A stretch of 14,621 bases of DNA, taken from NCBI GenBank assembly GCA_025716855.1, contig JAIXMQ010000189.1:1-14621 (forward strand). Reading direction: 5' to 3'. This DNA is from Pilaira anomala. Lineage: Eukaryota; Mucoromycota; Mucoromycetes; Mucorales; Mucoraceae. This document shows, piece by piece, positions 1 to 8,048 of this stretch. The number at the start of each line of letters is the position of its first letter. Within the stretch, counting starts at the first letter, position 1. Both the position numbers and the translations under genes were made by a program. Under the pieces are notes generated by a model, which was not told the origin of the DNA, searched no databases, and worked only from the letters and a program-made list of their open reading frames with translations.

Positions 1-1180
1 TAATTTCTCCAGTTTGAATTTTTTCTTTTTGATCATCGGTCAATTCAGAGTTTAAGGGTTCAATATTTCCTTTAGAGTCTTCTATATTTAATCGATTTAT
101 ATCCAAAGCATTTAAATCATAACCTTCTGCTTCTACATCTTCATCAGATCTTTCGTATGGATTATCATCAGGTTCAGGTTCTACCGTAAATAGATCACTC
201 TTGAAGTGCTTGTCAACTAAATTGAAGGATACAGATTTATTGTCTAACTGTTCTTCATCAAAGTAATCTTCATCCGAATTTGTAGAACTATCATCAGTTG
301 ATACTTCATCATCATATTCATCAGTGTCAGATCCAGATTCAGTTTCGAAATCATCATGAGAGTATTCTTGTTCTTTTTCATGAGTGGATTGTACTTGAGG
401 TAAAACTACTTTACTAGGAATTCTTGATACAGACTGAATAGCTTGAGTTTTGACAGATTTAAAAAAATTGATAGGAATGTTTGCTTTCTTTCCTTTATAG
501 GTTACAGATAGAAGTTTACGTTCATAATCTACGACAGCTTTTGCTCTATTTAACCAGTTATTACCAATAATTAATGGTGTAGGTGTAGCAGGTAAAACTT
601 CAATGCTTCCAGGAATAGTAATAACACCACCGGCTTGTATAGGGACATCATAGATTATACCAAGACCACGTTGTTTTGTACTATTACCTAACGTGAAGAT
701 ACTTTGACTAGGAGAGTCTATTTGTATACCAAGTCTTTGTACTAATTCTTGAGACATACAGGTTTTAGCAGCACCACCATCAATTAGAGTTCTTATTTTG
801 AATCCATTGATTACGAAGTCAGTATAAATAGCAGTAGTGTCTTCATCATCATCTTCGACAAAAGAAAGTTCTTGTTGCATAGCATTTACATTGTTAGGTT
901 CTTCGACAGGTACCGTCACTCTAGGTTTTCTAGGAGTCCTTAAGGCAGATACGAATTGTCTTTTCATAATAGGGGAGACCTTGAGTAAATCACCAACTGG
1001 AATATTAGAGTTTTGCTCAAACACCGAAGATACAATATCATAATTAATCTTGGGGTTTTCTCTTTTTCTTCTAGGTTTTGCAGTAGCTTTCTTTAAATTT
1101 GATGGATTAACAGCAGAAGACGAAGTAGGTTGATCTTGATCTATTATCATTTGATTTTGCATAATAGGAGGTTCGATAAT
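1..1180 (-). CDS. Ty3/Gypsy retrotransposon A, start of pol with retropepsin (partial)
   Basis: An uninterrupted minus-strand frame of about 393 codons enters from an in-frame stop at 1181-1183 and leaves the window at base 1. It carries an aspartyl protease that would release Gag and Pol proteins. The active-site segment reads TLIDGGAAKTCMS, with the catalytic Asp at 779-781; the second hallmark, LIIGNNWLNRA, lies near 530-570 and matches the family's ILGxxWL strand. The active site is D-G-G-A where most retropepsins have D-S/T-G-A. Ahead of the protease is a basic segment (KPRRKRE); behind it is a long Asp/Glu/Ser-rich linker (about 60-430), and the frame ends in ELTDDQKEKIQTG, which resembles the segment before reverse transcriptase. 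RT, RNase H and integrase should lie left of the window. It sits one frame later than gag, overlapping it at 1107-1180. No stop lies inside, so this part could still be functional. Confidence 0.85.
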   Translation of the reverse strand, partial: MIEPPIMQNQMIIDQDQPTSSSAVNPSNLKKATAKPRRKRENPKINYDIVSSVFEQNSNIPVGDLLKVSPIMKRQFVSALRTPRKPRVTVPVEEPNNVNAMQQELSFVEDDDEDTTAIYTDFVINGFKIRTLIDGGAAKTCMSQELVQRLGIQIDSPSQSIFTLGNSTKQRGLGIIYDVPIQAGGVITIPGSIEVLPATPTPLIIGNNWLNRAKAVVDYERKLLSVTYKGKKANIPINFFKSVKTQAIQSVSRIPSKVVLPQVQSTHEKEQEYSHDDFETESGSDTDEYDDEVSTDDSSTNSDEDYFDEEQLDNKSVSFNLVDKHFKSDLFTVEPEPDDNPYERSDEDVEAEGYDLNALDINRLNIEDSKGNIEPLNSELTDDQKEKIQTGEI

Positions 1181-2666
1181 TCATATTGTTATTTGACATA
1201 TTTGAGATAGTATTAGTTGTAGTTTCACGTTCCTTGCCTTTCTTTGATGCTATAGGTTTAGATGAGCTTGGACGAGAGTAAGGTGTAATTTTTGTTGCAG
1301 TTTGTACGATGGGAGGATGAATAGCACGAACAGCAGCATAGAGATCTTGTTCTTCATCTTCATCACCTTCAGCTAAAATTGTTGATAAATATTGTTTTTC
1401 TTTTGTTGTATTTTCATTGATAGGAATGGATTTTTTGTTGTTTTTGGAGGCATTCGACTGACCATTCTGAGAAGCAGCCGAGCCAATTAGTTTTTTGACT
1501 GGTTGTTATCAGAGTTATTTTGAGCATGATTTCTCTGATTATTATTGTTGTCGTTATTGTTATAATTACTGTTGTTTCTTTGATTATTGTAATTTATTGT
1601 TGTTGCCATTGTTATTGTAATTACGAGCATCATTACTACGAGAATAGTCGTTTCTTCTATCAGAATTGTTGTAATCATTATAACGACGGTTATCATAATT
1701 GCTGTTGCCTCTTCTATAAGAAGAATTAGAGTTATTGTTCTGCTTTTTAAATTCTTCCTGAAAAACCTCTCTAATCATTTCCTTGATATCTAGATTCTCG
1801 GCTTGAGATTTCGAATTCATATTAGTACTAATCGCTGTATTCTGACTATCAATATGGTGAAGATCTATTGTCTGCAAAGAGGCAATTAATTGCTTCAAAG
1901 CATTACGGTCACTTCCCAAGTTAGATAAGGCGGAATTCAGTTGATTAGTTACGTCAAGAACAGAAAAGTCAGAGCTTGAATTAAGATTACGAAGTGAAAG
2001 TTTAGAATTAGGATTAAAGGTAGAAACAAAAGAGTTATCAATATCACGAGGACTAAAAGGACTATCTTTCATGGTGATAGGTCGTGGTTTTTCAGCATTC
2101 CACCAGCCTTCAGCCTTGACCAAGTAATCGTGAAAAGAGGTACATGAGTTCAACACACAAAATTTACGAATTTCAGGTAAGAGACCAACTTGGAAACGAA
2201 TTTTGATTTGTTGTTCAGCATCATCCAGTTCAGCAAGTTCAGCAGCTTCTTGCAAACGACCCAAGAAAGTTCTAGGATGTTCTTCTTGTCCTTGCATAAG
2301 CATGTTAAAACCCATAGTATAGCGATTAATTAATTCAGGAGTCACATATTCAGTCTTGAGAATATCAATAGCTTCTTCATAAGTGAGTCCTTGAGCCAAA
2401 GTAGGTTCACGGTTGAGTCTTCTGTCAAAGAAATTTTTGGCAGTTCTTCTAAGTTGAGCACGTAAAATAAGTAGTTTACGAGAGTCAGTAGTAATGTTGT
2501 TCATGGCGAAATGAGATTCCAAGGTTTCTTCAAAATTTCGGAAGTCTTCACCTTCAGCACCAGAAAAGTAAATAAGAGACATCTTGCGAGTACCGTAAAG
2601 ATAACCAGAGTGAGAGTCTTCTTGATTAGAGACGTTGTTAGCCAACACAGTTTGATCGATCATCAT
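1107..2666 (-). pseudogene. Ty3/Gypsy retrotransposon A Gag, with two compensating frameshifts
   Basis: Gag capsid protein that would assemble into virus-like particles. The ATG at 2664-2666 opens 360 codons with a retrotransposon-gag domain at roughly residues 40-180 (FRNFEETLESHF, then YTMGFNMLMQGQEEHPRTFL and FQVGLLPEIRKFC). The C-terminal part is rich in Asn, Arg and Tyr, with no CCHC knuckle; this basic tail may bind RNA instead. The frame stops at 1584, but an Asn-rich stretch continues one frame later (1500-1590), and from about 1499 coding returns to the first frame (KKLIGSAASQNGQ...) down to a stop at 1107. One extra A near 1588-1599 and one missing A in the A6 run at 1491-1496 explain this exactly. 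The intact protein would be about 520 residues. Read literally it is truncated; the shifts could also be sequencing errors in homopolymers. It overlaps pol by 74 bp. Confidence 0.85.
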
Positions 2667-2912
2667 CGGAGTGTAAAGATAATTTTTTAAATAAATTGAG
2701 AGCAGTAAAATTTGTTGATAAGTAATTTTGGCGGTTAAAGAAGTACACCAAAATAAAATAAGTCTTGTAAAAGTGGTTTAAAGATAATAAACGATGATAA
2801 GTATGTTAATATACACCCTGTTAGTGAGCACCACGTGTTAAAAGTAGTTTGTTCGTGGTTAAAGAAAAAGAAGTTCGATAAAGAAAAAAAGAGTTTCGTG
2901 AGCACCAGTTCC
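2667..2912 (-). other. Untranslated leader of retrotransposon A
   Basis: No coding sequence is visible. Read on the minus strand it runs from the candidate LTR to the gag ATG and is pyrimidine-rich. It contains the decamer TGGTGCTCAC twice (reverse complement at 2824-2833 and 2898-2907). Its position between LTR and gag is the main reason for calling it a leader. Confidence 0.5.
2898..2907 (-). other. Candidate primer-binding site of retrotransposon A
   Basis: On the minus strand this reads TGGTGCTCAC, five bases after a candidate LTR end (GTCAACA). TGG is expected where a tRNA 3' CCA end anneals. The same decamer follows another candidate LTR at 8039-8048, which supports it. I could not assign the tRNA. 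A second copy at 2824-2833 makes the exact site uncertain. Confidence 0.4.
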
Positions 2913-3335
2913 TGTTGACAAGTAGAACGACTTGATAAAGTAAAGTAAAGATAAGAAAATAGAGTTTTTAAAAGTAAAATACAATGGAGAGTTTAATATC
3001 CAAGGGAATCCAAATGTAAGAAATAAAATAAAATATAATAAAAATAAGATATTATTAAATCAAAAGATAAGGTCTTTAAGTATAAAGAAGAATAAAGGTT
3101 TTAATTGTTACAAAATAGTGAATTGATTTTTATTTAGTTTGATATTTTTTTTAAAGGTATTTATATGTTTTCTAATTTTGAATATTTTTACAAAAACTAA
3201 GTTTTTAAAGTAGCATCCTCATCAAGAAGCATCGTCGTTGAGAAGAATGGTCTTTGAGGACAATAGATATTTAAATTTGGTAATAAGAGAAATTCGGTGT
3301 AACACTATTAATAAAAGATCACTCTTTATCTAACA
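2913..3335 (-). repeat. Candidate 5' LTR of retrotransposon A
   Basis: On the minus strand the segment begins TGTTAG (at 3335) and ends CAACA (at 2913), just before the candidate PBS, and contains a TATA-like ACATATAAATACC. The TGTT...AACA termini fit Ty3/Gypsy LTRs. An alternative inner end at 2819 gives a perfect TGTTAG/CTAACA pair. The partner LTR is outside the window, so neither end can be confirmed. It is AT-rich and non-coding, as expected. Confidence 0.4.
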
Positions 3336-3449
3336 TATAATTTATATATATCTTTTATTGACAAAAGTAATAAACTCCTATAAAACTTAATCAGACGCTG
3401 ACAATTGATAGCACTCCCGTTAAAAATAACGAGGAGTATAATATATTAA
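3336..3449 (+). other. Possible LTR/leader remnant of retrotransposon B
   Basis: A short non-coding stretch before the Gag B frame. It contains a TATA-like CTATAAAAC (about 3377-3385), then TGACA, then TGATAGCACTCCCG (3406-3419), which loosely resembles an initiator-Met type primer site (TGGTAGCGCC in yeast Ty elements). This order is what the end of a 5' LTR plus PBS would give. If so, most of that LTR was separated by insertion of retrotransposon A. The match is imperfect. Confidence 0.3.
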
Positions 3450-4880
3450 ATACTAAGAAGAGAAATTTATGCCTTCGATCAGTATTTAAATCGTTTTGAG
3501 ATCGAAGAATGGATACAAGAAAAATTACCGTTAAACCTACAAGATAAATATAAGAAGATACGATTTACTTCAAGAGTTGGCTTAAAAGATACTGAAAGAT
3601 TAAAACAGACTGCAAAAAGAATCGAACATTGGGAACAGATCAGCGATAGATTTTTAAATAATACACTTAAACAACTACTAGATACTACCGACAACAACGA
3701 CACTGATACATTATCGCAATATATAACTGAAAACGTATTAACAGAAGAAAGTGCATCGAATAGCAAAAATAAAATGGTTGACAAAAATAACAACATTGGA
3801 CAAGAAATAGCGAATGCTATAAGTACTACTCTTAGCGCTTTCATGGAACAACAAAAACACATATATCAAACTAATAACAACGACTTCCTTCCTAAACCTA
3901 AATTATATAAAGGTGAACGCGACCCTCAAACTATTGATTTATGGATAAAATCTATCGAAGATTATAGCGATTTAAAAGGATACGATAATAAGAAAACATA
4001 CGTTCTTGGAAAAACACTTTTAGATACTGATGCAAAAACATGGTTATATATAGTGGGACAAAACAACATGGGTCCTTTGGATGATTGGAATAAAATGAAA
4101 CGATTACTAATTCAAACATTTAAACCAGCCAATTCTTCAATTATCTTGCGTGACAAATTGCACCAATTGAAACAGAAATCTAGTATTTCTGAATATATTT
4201 GTGAATTTGTACAACTAAAAATTAGCATCACAAATCTGAGCAACGAGGAAGCGGTTTCACAATTTGTTCGCGGTCTTAAAGATTCGGATTTAAGATTAAA
4301 AATTCATCGCTTATATAGAGGAGACAGCTGCCCCCCTTTAAATGAAGCAATAAATGAAGCTTATTTGTATGAATCATCAGCACAAGCAATTGTGTATCAT
4401 ACAAGTGATAAACCTTAAATAAGCGAAGAAGCAGTAGACGATCCCATGGATTTATCTGCCGCCTTACACAAGATATTAGCTATTGTTTTACCAGGAGAGA
4501 ATAAACAACAAAATAGGTACAACAATCAATTTAGACCTCGAGGTAATAATGGAAACTACAGAGGCAGAGGAAATTTTCGAGGACGAGGTGGTAATAGAAG
4601 TAGACAATGTTTTGCCTGTAAAGGATATGGTCATGTTCAAGCGCAATGCCCGAATTACAAAAAACAACAAAAAGTCTATTATTTAGATGATGATGAACAT
4701 TATGATAATAATGATAATAATTATAGTGATGAACATTTAAACAAAAATTATACAAATAATAAAAATGAACAAACATCTTATGACCATTATTCTGATATCT
4801 CTTTATCTTTATTATATAGTGTTTTGCCTTCATCTTCCTCTTATGTAAAGCCCCTCATTATTACTAAAGACATTTTATAA
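3450..4880 (+). pseudogene. Ty3/Gypsy retrotransposon B Gag with CCHC zinc knuckle
   Basis: Nucleocapsid/capsid polyprotein of a second, different Ty3/Gypsy element. One frame is coding-like from 3450 to 4880 and is broken only by a TAA at 4416-4418. The first ATG is at 3774, yet about 108 upstream codons are also open and protein-like (e.g. FDQYLNRFEIEEWIQEK), so the original start was probably farther upstream and is lost. The capsid domain covers about 3890-4340 (YKGERDPQTIDLWIKSIEDY, then SEYICEFVQLK and QFVRGLKD). After the stop comes DDPMDLSAA, a motif typical of fungal Gag proteins, then an RGG-like basic stretch (4530-4605) and a CX2CX4HX4C knuckle (CFACKGYGHVQAQC, 4608-4649). The TAA would be explained by one CAA-to-TAA change. 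The matching protease lies at 6407, across an inserted element. Confidence 0.85.
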
Positions 4881-5173
4881 GACGACATTGACTTCATTCT
4901 AAATGCTGCTATGGTACAATATAAACTACTGAGAACTTTTAAGTTTCCTTTTATTTCTGTGACTTGATTGATTTAGTTATTATTAAATAGAAAATGAAAA
5001 TAGCTTTATTGAATAGTATTAGTTAAGAACAATCTTTTGATAAATAATAATAATACGTTACTTTTTCTAATTCTCCTCTATGATAATAAATTTTAATCCA
5101 AAGAGAAAAGAGAAAGTAATCCGTAAGTTCATTTTATAAGGTAGATATAACTAATTTGGGCATCTAATAATAA
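4881..5173 (+). other. Gene-free AT-rich stretch in retrotransposon B
   Basis: Follows the Gag B stop and ends at the TA target of the inserted element. I see no convincing reading frame. The first bases (DDIDFILNAAMVQYKLL in frame after the Gag stop) may be a decayed Gag-Pro linker. A loose inverted repeat lies at about 5056-5122. Confidence 0.5.
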
Positions 5174-5175
5174 TA

Positions 5176-5334
5176 CAGTGCTTCCACTCTCAAATCGAAC
5201 ATTTTTTGAACTTCGTGGTACATTTCTCGAAAATAAAATGGAGTATTCAATCAACTAAATTCGAACATAGTTTGAACTTAATTTGGAACATTTCTTAAAC
5301 TTCAATTAGAACAACCGGGCATTTTCACTGCTTA
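5176..5334 (+). repeat. Left terminal inverted repeat of the 5176-6343 element
   Basis: Pairs with 6173-6343 in inverse orientation. Differences are a few substitutions beyond the first 80 bp and a 12-bp segment present only in the right copy (next to AACCGGGCATTTTCAC). The repeat itself contains spaced GAACAT...TTTGAACTT motifs that could be transposase binding sites. Confidence 0.9.
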
Positions 5335-5408
5335 AAAAAAAAAAAAACCCCCCCCCCCAACCGGTCCATTTCACTGCTTAAAAAAAAAAAAATTCAACCG
5401 GTCCATTT
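5312..5408 (-). repeat. Left subterminal repeat array, about 2.5 copies
   Basis: Inverse copies of the right-side unit: CAACCGGGCATTTTCACTGC at 5312, CAACCGGTCCATTTCACTGC at 5358, and a truncated copy at 5395-5408. They are separated by homopolymers, including A14 at 5334-5347 and C11 at 5348-5358. Confidence 0.85.
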
Positions 5409-5553
5409 AGAAGTCAATGAATTTTTGAAGTTGCTTTCTAGCCTCACATTAACAACGTTTGGGAGTAAACTCAGAAGAAAGATTACTTTTATAGAAATCG
5501 CCTGAAACCTTTTTTAAAATTAGAATAAGCCAATAAAATTAACTCAAAGTTAT

Positions 5554-5606
5554 ACGATGGAAGCTTTTTCTTGGTATAAGTTATACCAAGAAAAAGCTTC
5601 CATCGT
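5554..5606. repeat. 53-bp perfect palindrome, 26-bp arms, 1-nt centre
   Basis: The left arm at 5554-5579 (ACGATGGAAGCTTTTTCTTG...) and right arm at 5581-5606 are exact reverse complements around a single G at 5580. Transcribed, it would form a near-seamless hairpin. It lies inside the TA-flanked element, distinct from its termini. Confidence 0.95.
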
Positions 5607-5682
5607 CTAAATTCCGGACTCTAAATCGTTACTTAAAAAACGCCTACTAAAAAAAGAAATAACCGAGTTTTCCCAAACGTCG

Positions 5683-5949
5683 TTATTTACCAAGTATGAT
5701 ATTTTTCTTATTATTTGTATTTTTGCTGGGTATAACTTCAGTTAATTCTTCTTTAGTTTTGTACAATTTGTACAAAGCTGGTGCGCCAAATACACGATGG
5801 TTGCAAACGAGCATGGGTTCATATGGGTCGTTAACGTAGCAGAGAGTAACATTGGGTGATGTCTCCACAATGAGAAGACAAACTTTAACATTTTCCTCAT
5901 TGTATTGTTTACAGTAAAAAATGCAACTGGCTTCTTCTTTAGAAATCAT
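5683..5949 (-). CDS. Hypothetical 88-residue protein inside the TA-flanked element
   Basis: I do not recognise this protein. It opens with ATG at 5947-5949 and ends in a stop at 5683. It has mixed, protein-like composition with four cysteines (in SCIFYC, VCLL, TLCYV and LVCNH), a run NDPYEPMLVCNHRVFGAPAL, and a basic tail (SKNTNNKKN). No signal peptide, membrane segment or transposase motif is apparent. The frame is also open upstream into the repeat array, so the start is not certain. It is the only substantial ORF in the element and could be a captured gene fragment, a degenerate element protein, or a chance ORF. Even base composition relative to its AT-rich surroundings mildly favours real or former coding. 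Confidence 0.4.
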   Translation of the reverse strand: MISKEEASCIFYCKQYNEENVKVCLLIVETSPNVTLCYVNDPYEPMLVCNHRVFGAPALYKLYKTKEELTEVIPSKNTNNKKNIILGK

Positions 5950-5975
5950 TTTTAGTAATGAAATAGAAAATTCTC

Positions 5976-6195
5976 TAAGCAGTGAAATGGACCGGTTGAA
6001 TTTTTTTTTTCTAAGCAGTGAAATGGACCGGTTGGTTTTTTTTTTTTTTTTTTAAGCAGTGAAATGGACCGGTTGAATTTTCTTTTTTTTCTAAGCAGTA
6101 AAATGGACCGGTTGAATTTTTTTTTTTTTTTAAGCAGTGAAATGGACCGGTTGAAAAAATAAATAAAATAATTAAGCAGTGAAAATGCCCGGTTG
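5976..6195 (+). repeat. Right subterminal tandem repeat array, 6 copies
   Basis: Units containing AAGCAGTGAAATGGACCGGT start at 5976, 6012, 6053, 6092, 6131 and 6173 (steps of 36-42 bp), separated by variable T-tracts. The fourth has GTAAAA for GTGAAA; the last has AATGCCCGG and merges into the terminal repeat. Such subterminal repeats often bind transposase. Confidence 0.9.
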
Positions 6196-6343
6196 GGGTT
6201 TCATGTGTTCTAATTGAAGTTTGAGAAGTGTTTCAAATTAAGTTCAAAATATGTTCGAATTTAATTGATTGAATACTCCATTTTATTTTCGAGAAATGTA
6301 CCACGAAGTTCAAAAAATGTTCGATTTGAGAGTGGAAGCACTG
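6173..6343 (-). repeat. Right terminal inverted repeat of the 5176-6343 element
   Basis: Reverse complement of the left terminus, ending CACTG next to TA at 6344-6345. It is 12 bp longer than the left copy because of a short insertion near 6196-6210. Confidence 0.9.
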
Positions 6344-6345
6344 TA

Positions 6346-6712
6346 ACAACAACATTTCTTTATTGAGAGGGATCAATCTCAAACCAGAAACAAAAATCAC
6401 AAATAGTCACAGCTTTCACTACCTCTGTACAATATCAAGATAAATAGACATAATTTCAAATATTCTGTATTAATTGATTCCGGAGCTTCTGCGAATTATA
6501 TAAATTCAAGATTGTTAGACAATATTACGAACATTACCGATATTCAAAGACAATCCGTAGAAACTGCAAATGGGCAAAGAAGTGAAATTAAGGCGAAGGC
6601 TCAATTCCAAATACAAATGAATGATTATCTTGACGAAATAGAAGCGTATGTATTTGACACTAAATTTGATATTATTTTAGGTAGATCATGGCTAGCTCAG
6701 GTACAACATTCT
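6346..6712 (+). pseudogene. Retropepsin of retrotransposon B (fragment)
   Basis: Aspartyl protease that would process Gag-Pol of element B. The frame reads through 6346-6403 (RDQSQTRNKNHK), a TAG at 6404-6406, then SQLSLPLYNIKINRHNFKYS and the active site VLIDSGASANYINSRLL, with the catalytic Asp at 6476-6478. The second hallmark, DIILGRSWLAQVQ, is at about 6668-6706. This is a full-length protease domain with canonical D-S-G-A. The TAG is consistent with a CAG-to-TAG change. There is no reverse transcriptase: at about 6707-6720 the reading frame passes directly into helicase sequence. The ATG at 6512 lies inside the domain and is not a real start. Confidence 0.8.
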
Positions 6713-7475
6713 AACCGTTATACTTTGGTTAAGCATATAAGACAAAGAGACGAAGGCTTCCTTGAAATCCTTGAGATGGTTAGAACTGGGTTTTTTAATG
6801 AAAGAGTATCAGCATTCATTGTAAGTAGAACAAGACGCAAGAGTGATTTGCCACCCAATTGTCTTCGTCTGTATACTGAAAGAGATCTGGCTGAAAGAGC
6901 AAACGAGATTGACCTCACGGCTTTTCCCGGTGAAGTAATTACTATAGAATTATGGGACTACTTTAACTGCTCTGAATAGGCTGCCTGGGCTGCTCTCCGT
7001 GAAACACGTATAGTAAGAAAACTTCGAGTAAAAATTGGTATTCCTGTAATGCTTCTTCAAAACATTGATGTTGATGCCGGTTGGGTTAATGGTACTACTG
7101 CTACTATTTTCTTCATTGATGACTTAAACATTGGTCTAAGAAAAACAGTAAATGGGAATACTGTAGAACAATGGATTCAAAGAGTCAGCCGTACTGTGTC
7201 CAAGACCAGTTATTCCAGAAGACAATTTCCTATCATTCCTGCCTTTGCTGCCACCATCCATAAAACTCAAAGTGCTACAATCGATTGTGTCGCAATTCAT
7301 CTTGACAACATGAAAGACCATGGCCAACTATATGTAGCTATGTCAAGGATACGACATAAAGAAAACTTATTCTTTTTCGGTGTAGATATGCCGGTCAGAA
7401 CAAAAAAAAAGATTTCGTGTTGATTGGGATACAAACGAAATTGTTTTAAACAATCTTAAGCGTGGCAAAATTTAA
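6713..7475 (+). pseudogene. PIF1/Helitron-type helicase, C-terminal fragment
   Basis: C-terminal half of a superfamily 1B DNA helicase of the kind carried by fungal Helitrons. It begins within the motif resembling NIRQ (LVKHIRQRDEGFLEILEMVR), continues LPPNCLRLYTERDLAER, and after a TAG at 6977-6979 reads on in the same frame: IPVMLLQNIDVDAGWVNGT, FPIIPAFAATIHKTQ (about 7226-7270) and HGQLYVAMSRIRHKENLFFF (about 7319-7378), the family's last conserved motifs. The Walker A and B part is absent. An extra A in the A9 run at 7402-7410 shifts the frame; corrected, it ends at a TAA at 7473-7475. No Rep nuclease or Helitron terminus (hairpin plus CTRR) was found. It is fused in frame to a retropepsin, an unrelated function. 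Confidence 0.8.
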
Positions 7476-7511
7476 ACCAGTCAACATTAATCTTTTATGG
7501 TATGCTTTCTA

Positions 7512-8038
7512 TGTTATTTTGCTCCTCATATATGTTATGCCTTTCATCCTATTTGTATATGCGCATTCCTTTCTATAGTTTATATGCCACTTACTCTCAT
7601 TTAATTTACTTTTATACGCTATCTTCTTTCTATTATCCCATATAACATATATTAATAAACCACTACATATATCTACCAACATATAACAAAACTTTGGCAG
7701 AGAAAATATTGAATTAATAAAAAAAAATTAAATCATTAATAATAATACTTTATTGGCAAATATAATCAGCCAGATAGCCTTTACAGTCGGTAATTTATAG
7801 TACTTCATAACAATTGTGTGCCGTGAGCAGCAATATGTCCCAAAAAATTAAAAAATCACAAGTGCGCCTCGAGCCTCTAGGTTATTTTATATTTAAAACT
7901 TCTTATTTTCAGTTACTTTGATTCCTTTGAATTTCTTATCAGTTAACTCATCGTACTTATTTTCTTTTTCTCTTTTTATTACTTTACTTCCGGTTAGTTA
8001 CCTACTTTTATCTTACTTTAAGTATAATAACAATAACA
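7512..8038 (+). repeat. Candidate LTR of a third retrotransposon
   Basis: Non-coding, AT- and pyrimidine-rich. It starts TGTTAT (7512) and ends ATAACA (8033-8038), a 6-bp inverted pair, and is followed immediately by TGGTGCTCAC, the decamer also seen next to retrotransposon A's candidate LTR. An alternative start at 7533 also reads TGTTAT. No second LTR is in the window, and no gag or pol could be recognised downstream, so this may be a broken copy. Confidence 0.4.
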
Positions 8039-8048
8039 TGGTGCTCAC
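8039..8048 (+). other. Candidate primer-binding site after the 7512-8038 LTR
   Basis: TGGTGCTCAC directly abuts the ...ATAACA end. It is identical to the retrotransposon A site on the other strand (2898-2907), suggesting related elements primed by the same tRNA. Confidence 0.4.

Larger units (their letters stand above)
5176..6343. mobile_element. TA-flanked long-TIR DNA transposon, probably non-autonomous
   Basis: A 1168-bp element with inverted termini beginning CAGTGCTTCCACTCTCAAAT. It is bounded by TA on both sides (5174-5175 and 6344-6345), as expected for the Tc1/mariner/pogo superfamily. The inverted repeats extend about 160-170 bp, with roughly the first 80 bp identical. No transposase is visible inside, so movement would need an enzyme supplied elsewhere. 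The interior holds tandem GCAGTGAAATGGACCGGT repeats, a 53-bp palindrome and one minus-strand ORF. It splits retrotransposon B between Gag and protease. Confidence 0.85.

Noticed and set aside
837..1043. Plus-strand 68-codon Ser/Thr-rich ORF
   Set aside because: It is antisense to the uninterrupted retropepsin frame of retrotransposon A.
1487..1729. Overlapping ORFs on both strands at the Asn-rich tract
   Set aside because: They are low-complexity AAT/AAC repeats; the plus-strand frame is an antisense shadow, and the minus one contains only the out-of-frame middle of Gag A.
3479..3862. Minus-strand 127-codon hydrophobic ORF resembling a membrane protein
   Set aside because: It is antisense to the open, protein-like 5' extension of Gag B; its hydrophobicity follows from complementing Lys/Asn/Asp-rich codons.
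4488..4833. Minus-strand ORFs of 60 and 100 codons
   Set aside because: They are antisense to the RGG-like stretch, CCHC knuckle and Asp/Asn-rich tail of Gag B.
5976..6195. CRISPR-like array of a repeated 20-mer with spacers
   Set aside because: The spacers are T-tracts rather than unique sequences, inverse copies lie at the opposite end of the same transposon, and the context is eukaryotic.
7476..7740. Helitron 3' end after the helicase fragment
   Set aside because: I found no hairpin followed by CTRR and T, so the terminus cannot be supported.
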